Assembly: GCA_029931535.1 (NCBI GenBank)
Contig: JAQPZY010001579.1
Location: 3,648,501 to 3,712,500 of the forward strand
Direction: 5' to 3'
From: Margaritifera margaritifera
Taxonomy: Eukaryota > Mollusca > Bivalvia > Unionida > Margaritiferidae
Length of the DNA: 64,000 bases
The translations under genes were made by a program, and so were the position numbers. Positions 1 through 12,385 of this stretch are shown piece after piece. How positions within the stretch are numbered: the first letter of the stretch is position 1; each line of letters opens with the position of its first letter. The notes under the pieces are model-generated. The model was not told the DNA's origin. It saw only the letters and a list, made by a program, of their open reading frames with translations, and made no database searches.

Positions 1-1000
1 ATTGAAAGTCTAGAAACTACCATTTATTTGATTAATACACGCCAAGCAACGAGTTAGGTAGGAAGAGATGTAATCAAGAACAAAGGTTTCAATTCATTCT
101 TCTGTATTCATTAATTTCTCAGTGATAAAAGGAACGTTTCCAAGTACGTCATCTGAAGTGAACTCCGAATCAAACTGAAACTGAAATAATTGTGTGGGTA
201 ATTACTATGCTTAATTCTTTTCAGTAAAAATGAAAGTGTGATAAAATGCAAGTGTGTCATCTTTAATTATCTGCAGCCATCAGCATGAATCTATAAGAGT
301 TTGATACATTTATTTTATATCTTAATGCAGTCTTTAGGAGATAAGAACTTTGTTAAGATCCTGTAATAACAGGATAACAACGGTAAATGTTGCAAGCATA
401 AATCTTGGATATGTGACACCCGGTGTCACCTTACTGTAGCTAAGTCTGGGCTGTGTGGGCGAAATGTTTACTTGAATTTAAACTATGAACTTTGGAGCTC
501 ATGTCAGTCAAGTGATCAATATAATGTCAGTCAAATGATTAATATCTTGCTGAATATGTTAACAGCTAAAACAAGTGCCTTACGCGACAATCAAGCATTC
601 TGGGTTGGAGAATCGTAGAAGTCACATTGAAGGTTTTTAAAGCTACACTGTCGTACTTTATGTTGTTAAAGAACGCCGTAACGTACTTCCTATGAACCAT
701 TCAAGTAGAATGTGCTGCTGGTTGCTCAATAACACACGTGTTAATAAATGAATTGTTTGATTTAAAATTATATTTTTGAAACATCTACCTTTAGGTGGTA
801 CCATATAACAACTGTTGTGCTGGTGTGCTGTAAAGCGCTACTACAAACAATTACATATCCTACATAAGAAAATGTATGTACATTTCTAAAAGGAAATTTC
901 TTCCAAAAATAAAAAGTAATACTTAAAAGTAGTTTTAGTTTTACCGATGCAAATTAATTGTGATCTAAAAGGAAAACTACATACGATCATCGGGAATAAA

Positions 1001-1007
<7 letters not shown>
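1..1007. other. AT-rich sequence, no gene seen
   Basis: No reading frame here has recognisable protein character and no transposon motif stands out. A short perfect palindrome (arms gtgacacc/ggtgtcac around one base) lies at 413-429. I assign no function. Confidence 0.6.

Positions 1008-1072
<65 letters not shown>
1008..1072. repeat. (TA)n microsatellite
   Basis: Uninterrupted TA dinucleotide run of about 65 bp. It creates an apparent tyrosine/isoleucine reading frame that is an artefact of the repeat. Confidence 0.97.
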
Positions 1073-1074
<2 letters not shown>

Positions 1075-2940
1075 TTTACCAGTAAACAATAATGTGACCA
1101 ACCATGCATAAAAATTAGTGAAGATTACAAACCACGGTTCCAGAAATAAACAATTAATTGTTATGGATGAAATGCGATTAGCATGATTTGCAGAACAGAT
1201 GAACTGAATTATTCTGTTTCCTTCTAGCGGTATTCAATAATGTGAACCATGGCTCCATGTAATTCTGACAAAACGAATTCAAAGCACGTGCGTCATAGTC
1301 TATCAATATAAATTTCATCTACATATTTTGCAAAAAAGCAATAACTTCGCATTGTATAAATTATGGCGCTTGGATGCTCTGAATCATACGACATCACGAG
1401 TATAGCAGAAAATTAATCTAATGTTGAGGAATGAAAACTATTATAGATGGGAGATATTTTACTGATATTTTCTTTTGCTCATCAGATTGTCTGCCTTGCC
1501 TAAACAGACACGCTTCTCATAAAAAGACGTACTGTTAATGGTAAACAAAATTGTATATTGATAGGTCTTGTGTACCTTATATATTACAGTAAAAATGATA
1601 TACTCTATACGTATAACGAAAATATATACCTTTAGTTAAAACAAAATCCTTTACTCTTTGGACCAAAAATGATTATGCAAACAAAAAAGACCTTGTGCAC
1701 ATCATGGAATATCGGAAAAGTCAGAATAAAGGAGGGTGCTTAAAAAAAATAAGAACAGTAAAAGTTTACAATAACGTCGACTTTAGGATTATAGAAATTT
1801 GCAATATATTCAACCAAGAAGGCTTCGTCGATAATCGATAATCTTTTTTTCATTGTTATCTTGAGAGAACATTGTGGTATGACAATTACCACTAAGTAAA
1901 CATAACAAACAGAGACTTTATAAGATTATTTGGTTTTTGTTCAAAGTTAAATCTACAGATCCTTAAATTTTCATTCAATTCAAGCTTAAACATTCATAAA
2001 CAAAAACGGCCTAGCTTAAAACATAACACTGAGAAGTAACGAATGGTTGAAAACGTCTACGCACACCATTTCCACGTCTTTTGGAGTATCCAATGTATAC
2101 TATAATTATCTGGTCCAGAAAGTGTTATCGTTATGGCCTGCAACCTGACAACCCACCCCCACCCACCCCCCACCCCCCACCCACAAAAAAAAAAAAAAAA
2201 TTGCATGTATGCTCTTCGGCATCCATTTCAAGTGTAAGCCAAGACCTTTGCTTGAAGTGAATCCTCCATGCGTAAGTCAGTGCATGTACAGACTCGGCAT
2301 AAATAGAAAACTCATAAACAAAGGTTGTCGCAAGTTTAGTTTGTGATCTAGTTATATTCTACATAGCAGAGTATGTTTGTGATCAAGAAGAAACAGTTCC
2401 TTAGAGATTAAAGATCATGCTGGTGAAGAATGTTGTATACCGCAGTGCTTGCGTTTCAGGATCTTCCAAATAAATCGATAATACATGTTTAAAATATTTC
2501 TCTGATGGAAAGTTAACGTTCTTTACAGTGTGCAAGTTTCAATTCTCGGAATCAGAAAATATCCAAGAAACGTACAATTTAAACTGAAAGAGGTCTGTGT
2601 AACTATCTGGAACCAATTAGGATTGCATGGCTAAAACATGTCGAAATTGCGTTTTGGATTGTTATTGTCGGATATCCAGATAATTCCAAAATTGAACGAA
2701 AATATAACCACAAAATCATTCAAACAAGTTCTAAATTTATTCGCAAAAGATATTGATAATATGCATGTCATTCAAAGCCTATCCAAATCTAAGGATTAGA
2801 TTTCGAGCTGAACCAAGGAAAACTGTACAGGTAATTAAAATCTGCATATTCTTGCGCTCTTTACTGAGTGTATTCCTGTCTAAGTAGGTACGTCCTGGAA
2901 AAGATGAGATTTGATAATAGCCAGACTGTTAAAGGAGGAA
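1073..2940. other. AT-rich sequence, no gene seen
   Basis: No coding signal or recognisable mobile element on either strand. The only structured part is the C-rich/poly-A tract at 2151-2199, listed separately. Confidence 0.55.
2151..2199. repeat. C-rich tract followed by poly-A run
   Basis: Runs of three to six C separated by single A occupy 2152-2183 and are followed by about 16 A. The minus strand reads as several G3+ runs with one-base loops, the pattern expected of a G-quadruplex. Confidence 0.8.
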
Positions 2941-4135
2941 CCAAATTTTCAAATCATATACCAAAATATGAATATGAAGAATTTGTAACTAATGTAACAC
3001 ATGTTCTTAAGTTTAACAATTCCGTATTCAACAGCGAACACTTCCTACAAATTAATGGAACTCAATGGGGACTAAAATAGCACCTTCGTATGCCAATATT
3101 TTCATGGGAAGACTCAAGAGGCATTTTATAGACATCTAAACTGTTGCTGATTCATTGAGGATATAGAATAAAAATGGATCGAAACGTTCGACAACTTCAA
3201 AATATTTTCATCAAACTGGTCCAACATCTTTTTGGATACTCAATCTACCCTCCTGGATGTTAATATAAAAATTGGCCTGAATTCTAAACCAAGTGACTCT
3301 CACCATTATCTAAGCCCATCCAGCTGCCAGCACGTAATAAAAAGTCTTCCTTATGGATGTGCGTTCGGACCAATATGCTGTAATCAAGCTACCTTTGAAA
3401 AGTGACTCAGAGAGCTCAAGGGGAACCTTAGAAGGAGAGGATGCAGAAATAGCTACATCGATGAAGCTATTAATAAAACTCGACTCCTCGTTAGAGGAAC
3501 CATCCTGAAATATAAAACCAAGAAAACAAACAAACACGTCCTTTTCGTGGTTCCATCCCACCTCGATGCTCCAAACTTACAACAGATCATTCGAATGCAC
3601 TTGCACCAGATTGAATCATCCGAACGTCTGAAGGGCATATTTCAAGATGTTCCTATGGTTGCATACCGTAGACCTAAACATCTGAAGGACCATCTGGTAC
3701 GTGCCAAAGTAACTTCAGACACGACCACAGATTCAAGCACATACTGCTGCAAATACAAGCGTTGCCTAATTTGCAAACATATGCTTAGACCAACTCGTTC
3801 AGACGTTCGACATGAGTTAGCTTCACTATCAATCAGAAGTTAGGCTGTTTAACCGAAATTGTAATCTATCTTCTAACATGCAAGATCTATGGCACTCAAT
3901 ATGTTGACAAACTGTTGATTTCCTACAACTAATGAATAACTACAGGAGCCACATTCGCAACAAAATCAACACGAAACTGTCCAACCATTACAACGCGACT
4001 GTATATTCAGTCGAGTCCCTCGAGTTGCTACCGATTGAATCGAACGTGGTGTGGACCGATATATAACGCAAACGTAAGGAACGATACTGAATACTACAAT
4101 TGAAAACTCATGGGGAGATCGTCCTATATGAAAAA
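2941..4135 (+). pseudogene. Penelope-like element PLE1: degraded reverse transcriptase plus GIY-YIG endonuclease
   Basis: Remnant of a Penelope-like retroelement (reverse transcriptase followed by a GIY-YIG nuclease). What is visible: 'HFLQINGT' at about 3040-3062, then after a lost base 'SYANIFMG' (about 3086-3110), the catalytic box as 'FIEDIE' (about 3150, first Asp of the usual FIDD changed to Glu), 'LDTQSTLLD', and 'HVIKSLPYG' near 3330-3360. From 3547 an open stretch of 98 codons gives 'SSERLKGIFQDVP', 'YRRPKHLKDHLVRAKV' and a Cys-rich linker with 'CCKYKRCLICKH'. After a stop, 3850-4090 encodes 'VIYLLTCKIYGTQYVDK' and 'NNYRSHIRNKINTKLSNH', which fit the GIY-YIG fold. A one-base deletion near 3064 (compare PLE2 at 31366), several stops and shifts make it non-functional. 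The N-terminal part is missing. Family assignment is firm; the element boundaries are approximate. Confidence 0.85.
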
Positions 4136-5832
4136 GTGTAACCTTCCTAATGCAATCTTATCAATAAAATCTTCTAAAATAGTGCCCCAAAACTTGCATT
4201 GTATGCCTTTTATCATATTATCAGAACCGCAAGGGGTACTAAATATGTATATGGTTTCAAAAACATATTAATCTCTCTTTGATGGCCCACGAATTTTGTC
4301 TTCAGAATATACGTATTGATTTGGAGAATTGCTTAGATCGATAAACAAATCAAAGTAAATGTTTTTATGGACAATTTAATGTTGTTATGGAATATGTAGA
4401 TCCAACAGTCAAATTATTGTTACTGTAATTTCGTCTGAGTTACAAGCTTTTTATTCAACAAACATTTCAAATTTTGCTGACATTCGACGTTTATAAATTA
4501 AGTCATCAATTGAGAACATCTTAACATGAGAAGGGGACGTGGTCTACCATGTTCATGAAATACATAGAGGATAATGGATATCGATGCTGTCGAATAATTT
4601 ACGAGTGTCTAAGGCAACGGAACTCACATCGAAAGAGTTAATTTGCAGATATTATTCAATATAATCGCTATGCCAACATGTATTATTCTGTGTATTATAT
4701 ACTCATCAGGAATATTAATTCTCATGTCTATGTTTAGACACGGTCTGACCGAACTTTCTACGAAGAGAATTTGCACATACCAGTCTGGGGAAAAAACTGT
4801 AACAAATTAGGCCCCTTTGCAGTTTGTTTACATCAAGCGGATACGGTTTGATCTCATCCATTGAGAAAGTGTTGACATATTCGTTATTATGTCTTCATAA
4901 TATACATGACGTTAAAAAGACGTTAGACTAGTTTACAACTTAAATGTTATTACAGCATTCTTCCTGCCTTTTAAATATGTTACTTTTCTTTACCTTAAGG
5001 ATGTGAATTGGTATGCTTTATTTTCATTATTAATTGTATTTAAGTTCATTCAACACTAGTAAAGCTGCCTAGCGCCGAAATAATTTGGGGCGCCTAGTTT
5101 TCATTTTACTTCGTTGTTCCATAGGTCCTGGTTTGGGAATGCATTGCATATCAATGATAAGCCGAAATGATCTGGGTGACCCAGGCTAGTCTTTATTTAA
5201 TTTTGAGAAAGTAAAATAATTTTATAGATTGTTTACACGTTATGCAAATGAATACACTGGGAAAAGCGTAACCGTAAAGTAAGAGTATGAATGAACCATT
5301 ACTCCACAATGGATCAAACGTGAATAGCGAGCGTTGTGACGTTATATAAATGTTTTATCATAAATACAGATAACGTGCGGAAATAAGCCTCTCCCATCTT
5401 TAAAGCTGTTGACGACAAGGAAATTAATAGTTATAATGGTTCACGTGACCGATAATTCACTGGTGAATTATTTTTAGTCAAACCTCGTCTGAAATTATGA
5501 AAAAAGAAAGTGATAACTTTCCCTGTTAATATTACTCAAGTATATAATTGAATCAATTAAGCGACTGAGGTATATAAAATGTTTTTGTAGATAGGTGCAA
5601 AGCAGTCAAACTCTCTTCCTAAATGTAATGGAAACACATATCAGATTTATATAGATATACAGTTCGCTCTGTCATCTGATGATTTACAGGACGAAAGTTT
5701 TCAAATTGTGTTCTGAGTATCAAGTTTGAGTCGTTGTGGATACTATAGTTTATGCATGCTAGCATTTGTTTTACCATGACTACTGTTGTAATGCTATATT
5801 AAATCTTATATGTCGGGTATCAGTTCTAAAAG

Positions 5833-5834
<2 letters not shown>
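4136..5834. other. No gene seen
   Basis: AT-rich sequence without recognisable coding, RNA or mobile-element signal. The first few tens of bases may be the 3' tail of PLE1. Confidence 0.5.

Positions 5835-5896
<62 letters not shown>
5835..5896. repeat. (TA)n microsatellite
   Basis: About 62 bp of uninterrupted TA. Confidence 0.97.
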
Positions 5897-5899
<3 letters not shown>

Positions 5900-6894
5900 G
5901 TATATCTGCAGACTGTATCTTCTCTATTTTTACATTAGTTCTTTATTCGCCACATTGGTAACACTACAGAAGTCATTAAAAAAACACATCCAATAGTGCC
6001 GAATAAAAATAAATGTCAGCTTTGTAGAGCTACATAACAGACTTAAATAACTTGAACGGTGTAGGTTACGTATGCCAGATAACATATGGGCACAATGTAC
6101 GCCCTGCCGGGTGTCATCTATAAGTCACATTTTGTCCTGGGATAAAGAAATCGACATTTGTGTGGGTATGAAGCGTGGATAACAAAACTGGATTTGACTT
6201 CGACAGAATATTCCCAATACGTCAAAAAGTATTCGATCGTCAATGGACATGAGGTATAATTAGACAATCTGAAAAGCAGCAAAATCCCCTTAAGCATTCA
6301 CTGTCTCGCGTGCATTAATCCCAGAATATATGCATTTAAAGGAGCATTGCTCTTCGGTATATATATGTATATATATATATAAACATTTACTATAGAGAAT
6401 TATATTCCTTGCAAAAACAACTTTTTGAGTACAAAAATACTTTTGAAATCTACTGGCTTGCATAGATTGTAAGATAAACGTTTCTTATTTGGTAGATTTT
6501 TAGTTCAATGAATATTGCAAATGGCATCTGTTTACATATTCGAACAGCTAAGGCTGTAACCGTAAAGGCTAATAACTGCATGTAGACATTGATGACACAA
6601 AGACCTGCATCTCAAAAGAACAAAAAATATGTCAGGTTGAAAAGCATTCGGTACAGAGAGAATGAAAGAGTAGACGGTGAAAATAGAAATGTCAGACAAT
6701 CCAACAGATACAAATGAAAGATGGCCGTGGGGAGGATGTGTGTGTGTATGTGTGTGTGTGTGTGAGTGTGGTTGTGGGGTTTTGAGTATCAAAACGCTAA
6801 ATGACAAATGCTGGATCATTGATCATCTATGTAATCTCACAAAATGTTTTCTTCTCGATGTTCTAGCAACTGTTAAAAGCAACGACATTGTCAC
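5897..6894. other. No gene seen; short TA and GT microsatellites
   Basis: Contains an imperfect TA run at 6357-6381 and a GT-rich run at about 6736-6771. The frames that look open across the GT run are repeat artefacts. Confidence 0.55.
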
Positions 6895-7592
6895 ACGTAT
6901 GCGTAATGGAGACAGGACAGGCATGAGTAATGGAGAACAGGACACGCATGAGTAATGGAGAATAGGATACACGTGAGTAATGGAGAACAGGACATGCATG
7001 AGTAATGGAGACAGGACACGCATGAGTAATGGAGAACAGGACAGGCATGAGTAATGGATAACAGGACAGGCATGAGTAATGCAGACAGGACACGCATGAG
7101 TAATGGAGAACAGAACAGGCATGAGTAATGGAGAATAGGACAGGCATGATTAATGGAGAATAGGACACACGTGAGTAATGGAGAACAGGACAGGCATGGG
7201 TAATGGAGACAGGTCACGCATAAGTAATGGAGAACAGGACAGGCATGCGTAATGGAGACGGGACACGCATGAGTAATGGAGAACAGGACGGGCATGAATA
7301 ATGGAGAATATGACACACGTGAGTAATCGAGAACAGGACAGGCATGGGTAATGGAGACAGGTCACGCATGAGTAATGGAAAACAGGACAGGCATGAATAA
7401 TGGAGAAAAGGACACACGTGAGTAATGGAGAACAGGACAGGCATGGGTAATGGAGACAGGTCACGATGAGTAATGGAGAACAGGACAGGCATGAGTAATG
7501 GAGAATAGGACACACGTGAGTAAGGGAGAACAGGACATGCATGAGTAATGGAGAATAGGACATACGTGAGTAATGGAGAACAGGACATGCAT
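6895..7592. repeat. Minisatellite, ~23-26 bp units, about 28 copies
   Basis: Tandem units of the type 'ggacaggcatgagtaatgg' plus 'agaaca' repeat for about 700 bp. Variant units carry 'acacgtgagtaatgg', 'acacgcatgagtaatgg' or 'ggcatgggtaatggagaca'. The variants recur in a partly ordered series, which suggests higher-order amplification of multi-unit blocks. Units differ in length, so the array stays open in more than one minus-strand frame over 100-155 codons, encoding Ser/Cys/His-rich repeats (SITHACPVLHYSC). I read these frames as repeat by-products, since no start context, flanking exon or conserved partner is visible. Confidence 0.93.
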
Positions 7593-7968
7593 TGAACATG
7601 AAAGAGAAAACTAGCATTAATGCAAAAGAATGTGGAAGGCAGTTTACAGGACTTAAAGGGGATTCTCAAAATCTCGTTTCATTGATTCTCACAGTTATGA
7701 CCTTTAATATTGCACAAGTTATCTATATTAACCAGAAACTGCTGTCTAATATCATTGCCATGTTTAATTCCGAATGCAGGTATACTATCTTTCTATATAT
7801 CTCTCAGTGTCGCATTTCCTGTCTCCATTACCCCCGCCCTCCCCCCTCTCTCTCTCATATCAGAAAATAACAAACAATGTGTTGGTCTATCTCTTTCTTT
7901 TTACTACACAATGTACCAGACGTACCTTTGTTTATATTGAATCACTATACCGTATCAAGTAGTTTAAT

Positions 7969-8036
<68 letters not shown>

Positions 8037-8084
8037 TGATATACAATATCGTACAGGTGCTTAAATGGATGCGATTACTTTATA
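7593..8084. other. No gene seen; pyrimidine-rich patch and GA tract
   Basis: A C/T-rich patch (about 7826-7858) and the (GA)n run are the only structured parts. Confidence 0.5.
7972..8034. repeat. (GA)n microsatellite
   Basis: About 63 bp of GA dinucleotide repeat. Confidence 0.97.
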
Positions 8085-8219
8085 CATGTGTTATATAATT
8101 CTTTACAATCCATGTGTTATATAATTGTTTATAATGCATGTGTTAGAGAACACTTTTAATTCATGTGTTATATAACACTTTATAATGCATGTGTTATATT
8201 ATTCTTTATAATGCACGTG
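8085..8219. repeat. 26 bp tandem repeat, left part
   Basis: Five diverged 25-26 bp units of the form 'tgtgttatataattctttac' plus 'aatcca'. The array stops exactly where the LTR of element A begins and resumes at 14306, so the element inserted into it. Confidence 0.85.
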
Positions 8220-8905
8220 TGTTACTACTCTAGGTCTTACAATATCCAACATAAAGAAAGTGAGAGCAATAGAGTCAAGTAAAAGCAACAAGCAATTTAT
8301 TTCCAGACAATTAAATTAAAAATTCAAAAGACATTTACAATTTGTTAAATTTCAAATAATCCTAAATGTGCTAACCACAAGTCCAAAATAATAGAATGTT
8401 CAAAACGAATTCCAAGAGCCTTGAATGTCATGATGTCCCACAATGAGGTAATCCAGGATATATTGGAATGAGTTCACATAAAACCCAAATCATGTATTAA
8501 TCCAAAAGTCATGACCACTTTAGTAATTCCAATGAGTATTTTAAATAAATAATTCCTCTCAAATTGTAGCTGATTTCAACAACACAACTATAATTACTAA
8601 AATTGATTCCTTACAGACTGATCTTTAGAACCGAAATTACAAAATATGAATGAATTTGTTTACCAAAATCTGTATATAAATACACATGCCTAGATGAACT
8701 ATGTCACATCAGAATATGAGTAATTCTAATGGAAAAATACTGACCTACCTGACACATGTCACAAAAGTCTATTTCGAAATGCCTATGAAAATACTGGCCT
8801 ACCTAACACATGTCACAATTTACAAGCATGGACAAAAGTTAAGTATGTATCTTCAAACAACCATATAACTTACAAAAGTTAAGTATATAAACATCATAAA
8901 TAACA
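8220..8905 (-). repeat. 3' LTR of element A
   Basis: Starts tgttac and ends ataaca on the plus strand (TG...CA ends with short inverted repeats). About 686 bp, some 38 bp longer than its partner because of an extra block near 8845-8885 in which 'acaaaagttaagta' appears twice. The sequence just inside (8906 on) matches the region flanking the 3' LTR of element C, but the polypurine tract is eroded. Confidence 0.9.
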
Positions 8906-9031
8906 CCTAAACTCATAAAGAAAAAAAGATTTATGCAATAAAGCCTTCTTTTAAATATGCATCAAATTTAAGGAAGACGTCTTATAAATGACACTCAGCC
9001 TAATTACACAAAACAAGGCAATATAGTACTT

Positions 9032-10246
9032 CTATCCACGTGAGAGTGCATCTGCGATCACATTATATTTTATCCTGATGAGTCTAATGTCAATGTTGTA
9101 TTCTTGCAGTATTAAACTCCATCTCAACAATCTCCGATTTGTATCATTCATTTTGCTGATGAAAGTAACGGGATTGTGATCAATGAATCCAATAACCAGA
9201 GAAAGAGCCGAGGTAACATAAACTTCAAAAAGTTGTAAAACCAATATCAAAGCAAAACATTCCTTATAAATTGTGGAATAATTTTCTGGTGTTTGTTTCA
9301 TTTTTTTAGAAAAATAGCAAACAGGATGATCCAGACAATTTTTGTCTTCTCAAATCAATACTCCACCAACCCCTACATCACTTGCATCAACTGTCATTGT
9401 AAATAATTGCCTGCAATTTGGTGCAGAAAGAACTGATGCATTCTTCAATTTATGAAATTTCCGATAATGTCCAGCCATATCTAAAAATTGCATCAGTTGC
9501 CTTTTACAAACAGGCACAGGGAATTCAGAGATAGTCTTGACCTCAACTTCTACAGGTTTAACTTGACCTTGTCCCACAATATGTCCAAAAAATGTGACAA
9601 AAGCATGGCAAAACTCACTTTTGCTTAAATTGATGGTCGGCTTTGCATCACTGAGTCGATCGAAGAATTTCAGAATGGTTTCCATTGTGATTTTCCCAAG
9701 TGTCGCTGTAGATGATGACGTCATCGAGTACGCGTTACTGTTATCTAAACCAGATGTTATCAAATTCATAAGACGCTGTAATGTTCCAGGAGAATTTTTC
9801 ATGCAAAAAGACATCACTTTATATTGATAAAGTCCATCTGGAGCTACAAATGCAGAAATTTCTTTTATTCTTTCCTTGAGTGGAATTTGCCAGAATCCTT
9901 TTAAAAGATCAAACTTGGCGATATATTTCTCATTTCTAATTTTATCAATGCAATCACCCTTTCTTGGCATTAGAAATGAATCCGTTTTGGTGACCCTGTT
10001 GACTTTTCTATAGTCAGTACAGATGCGGAATGTATCATCTGGCTTAGGCACAAGAATACACGGTGAACTCCTGTTACTTTTACTTGGTTCTATAAAATCA
10101 TTCTCCATTAAATATTGAATATTTTTGTTCATATATTCCTGCTTGAGAGGATTCATCCTGTAAGAATGCTGTTTCACATGTGTATTACCTACAATGTCGA
10201 CGTCATGATGGATTTTATTTGTTCGTGTAGGAACATCAGTAAACAA
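9032..10246 (-). pseudogene. Element A reverse transcriptase and RNase H, broken
   Basis: The RT part (10246-9350) starts in 'DVPTRTNKIHHDVDIV' and contains 'SSPCILVPKPDDTFRICTDY', 'KFDLLKGFWQIPL' (first catalytic Asp) and 'GLYQYKVMSFCMKNSP'. The YIDD box is lost in translation: near 9725 one base is missing compared with element C, and a compensating gain about 30 bases downstream restores the frame, so the catalytic region reads 'AYSMTSSSTATLGK'. An in-frame deletion of about 100 bp removes the segment between 'YRKF' and 'LKNA'. RNase H follows: 'VDASDVGVGGVLI' ends the first frame at 9350, and 9301-9032 continues with 'NYSTIYKECFALIL', 'FIDHNPVTFI' and 'NVIADALSRG'. Non-functional. Confidence 0.9.
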
Positions 10247-10479
10247 GTGCTCATACTCATGTAATATCTGTGCTAGTTCATTTTTTTCCTGTTGCTGTAG
10301 ACGTGAAAGTTTCTAGTCCAGATTGTTCAATATTTCTGAATTCTGAAGTTTGGTTAAAGCAGAGTCACAGACTGCATTCCATCGTTCACATCCTCACTGT
10401 GTGGGATAGGTACAACCAAATTGATTGAATAATTAACTGGGCTATCTCTGTCAAAATACTCTTTTAACATATTTATGTG

Positions 10480-12255
10480 ACAAAGTTGTCTCGGTTTCCG
10501 CCTACCAGAAGTATTAATGATATAATTAAGTTATTTACTATATTTTTTAACTGTATAAGGAAAATACAATTTAGTCTGAAGAGGATTTTGAGCTATGGGA
10601 AAGACAGCCAGAACTTTCTCACCAGGCTGAAAACTCCTTTCCTTTTTATTTCTGTCATACATTAATTTCGTTTTTGACTGAGTAGAGGGAAGATTAGTTC
10701 TTGCTACTTCACAAGCCGTTGACAACTTTGTTTGAAATCAGAAACATAGTCAAGAAGATTAATCTTTGGATCTTAATTTGAAAGAAGTTTCTCTTTCAAT
10801 AACGTCAATGGTTCACTGACAGTATGTCCAAAAACATGTTCAAAAGGACTAAAACCGAATGATTCTTGAACTGATTCCCTAACAGCGAACAATAGCAAAT
10901 GAACACCCTCATCCCAATCCTTTCCTGTATCAAAACAATATGACCGAATCATATTCTTCAAAGTTTGATGAAATCTTTCCAAAGCTTCTTGACTTTCAGG
11001 GTGATATGCAGAAGATTTAAACTGTTGGATGTCTAATTTATGCATAACTTGTTCGAAAATTCCAGTCATAAAATTTGACTCTTGATCAGACTGGACAGAT
11101 TTAGGAAGGCCAACAAGTGTAAAAAAAAATTTATCAAAGCTTTCACAATAGTTTTAGTTGTAATATTTCTTAAAGTAATTGCATCGGGAAATCATGTACA
11201 CGCACACATTATGGTCAGCAAGTATTGATTGTCTGACTTGGTCTTAGGTAAGGGAACGACACAGCCTACCATTAGTCTAATATATGATTCGTCAACTGCA
11301 GGTATAGATGAGTCTTATGTATCTTCTGATTGGGTTCTCCTATCATTTGACAAATGTGACAAGATATGCAGTGTTTAAAAACATCACTTTTAAATTTTGG
11401 CCAATAAAAATGATTCAAGATCTTGTGATAAGTATTATTGACTATTAAATGATTGTCCAATGAAGTTTCATGGGCTCGATTAAGAACTTTCTGTTGATAT
11501 GACCTTCGAACGACAATACCAGCGGGTACCTCAGTTGGTCTCCATTTTCTCATAAGGACCCCATTTTTCACAAAGTAACAATGTTGGACTTGTGTGGCTT
11601 CAGTTTCACTAATAGCTCTCTGAAACAAACAGGATGTATCAGGATCTGGCTCCTGTTTGACAACGCGTGATTGTCTTTTGTCATCATGATTAAAATACAG
11701 AGAATAAGTTGTAAAAAGAAGATCACTGTGATCAATACCGTTTGATTGTTCAATATCAGGAGAGAAAATGACCTCATCAAAAGACTGACGCATAAATGTG
11801 TCAGCTAAAGGAATAATTTCCTGATTAACATCATTCTCAAGAACTCTTTTTACCATAGCTCTGGTAACTGCACACGCAGGATACAAAGCAGGGATTTCAA
11901 TCTCAATAGGATCAACTCTTTGATTCAAACAAGGCTTGTCAGTTACAAGTGGATTAACCACGACCTTATCTCCAGCTTGGGCATTGCCTAGTAACAAATG
12001 GATACCTTCTATAGGTATAGAAGTCACTGTCCCAACAGTCACAGGTTCGGAAACTAAGTCTGATGACATATTGACACAATCGAGAGGAACATTTACAAAG
12101 CCGCACTCTACTCCCTGAATAAGAACACTTTTGCTAGAAGAAGACTTCTCAGACAAAGGCAAAGGACCTGAAAACAAAAGACTCTGAGAAGTTCTGTGTC
12201 CCTTACTATTTTAATAGGGATAGGTTTGTCAGAATCACCAATAAGTGAGTATAGA
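10480..12255 (-). pseudogene. Element A protease and integrase, broken
   Basis: On the minus strand the aspartic protease start 'KIVRDT' (about 12210) loses the frame in its DTGA motif by a one-base deletion. The open stretch 12177-11272 (301 codons) carries the rest of the protease, the linker and the integrase zinc region ('CISCHICQMIGEPNQK'). The integrase core is broken between 11270 and 11070. It resumes at 11069-10773 with 'FKSSAYHPESQEALERFHQT', containing the final catalytic Glu. The C-terminal module at 10725-10531 ('RSFQPGEKVLAVFPI', 'YFPYTV' for the usual YGPYTV) corresponds to the GPY/F region. The intervening segment 10480-10250 encodes the linker to RT. Confidence 0.88.
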
Positions 12256-12385
12256 GCCTTCTGACATGAATGGTTCATATATTTTCAAAACAGAATCAGA
12301 CTGGGGTTTGTTTGACTCAACAAATGTATTGCTTCAATACAAGACCGTGACATTTACCTCTTTGAAATACGAGCATTTGGAAAAG

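Noticed and set aside
413..429. Perfect 17 bp palindrome as a regulatory site
   Set aside because: Isolated, with no gene nearby; such a palindrome is plausible by chance in 64 kb.
886..1101. Open frames through the (TA)n tracts (also near 29040 and 40100)
   Set aside because: They encode only alternating Tyr/Ile from the dinucleotide repeat and have no flanking coding signal.
6823..7669. Repetitive Cys/His-rich proteins on the minus strand
   Set aside because: Produced by the minisatellite; several frames are open at once and none is favoured.
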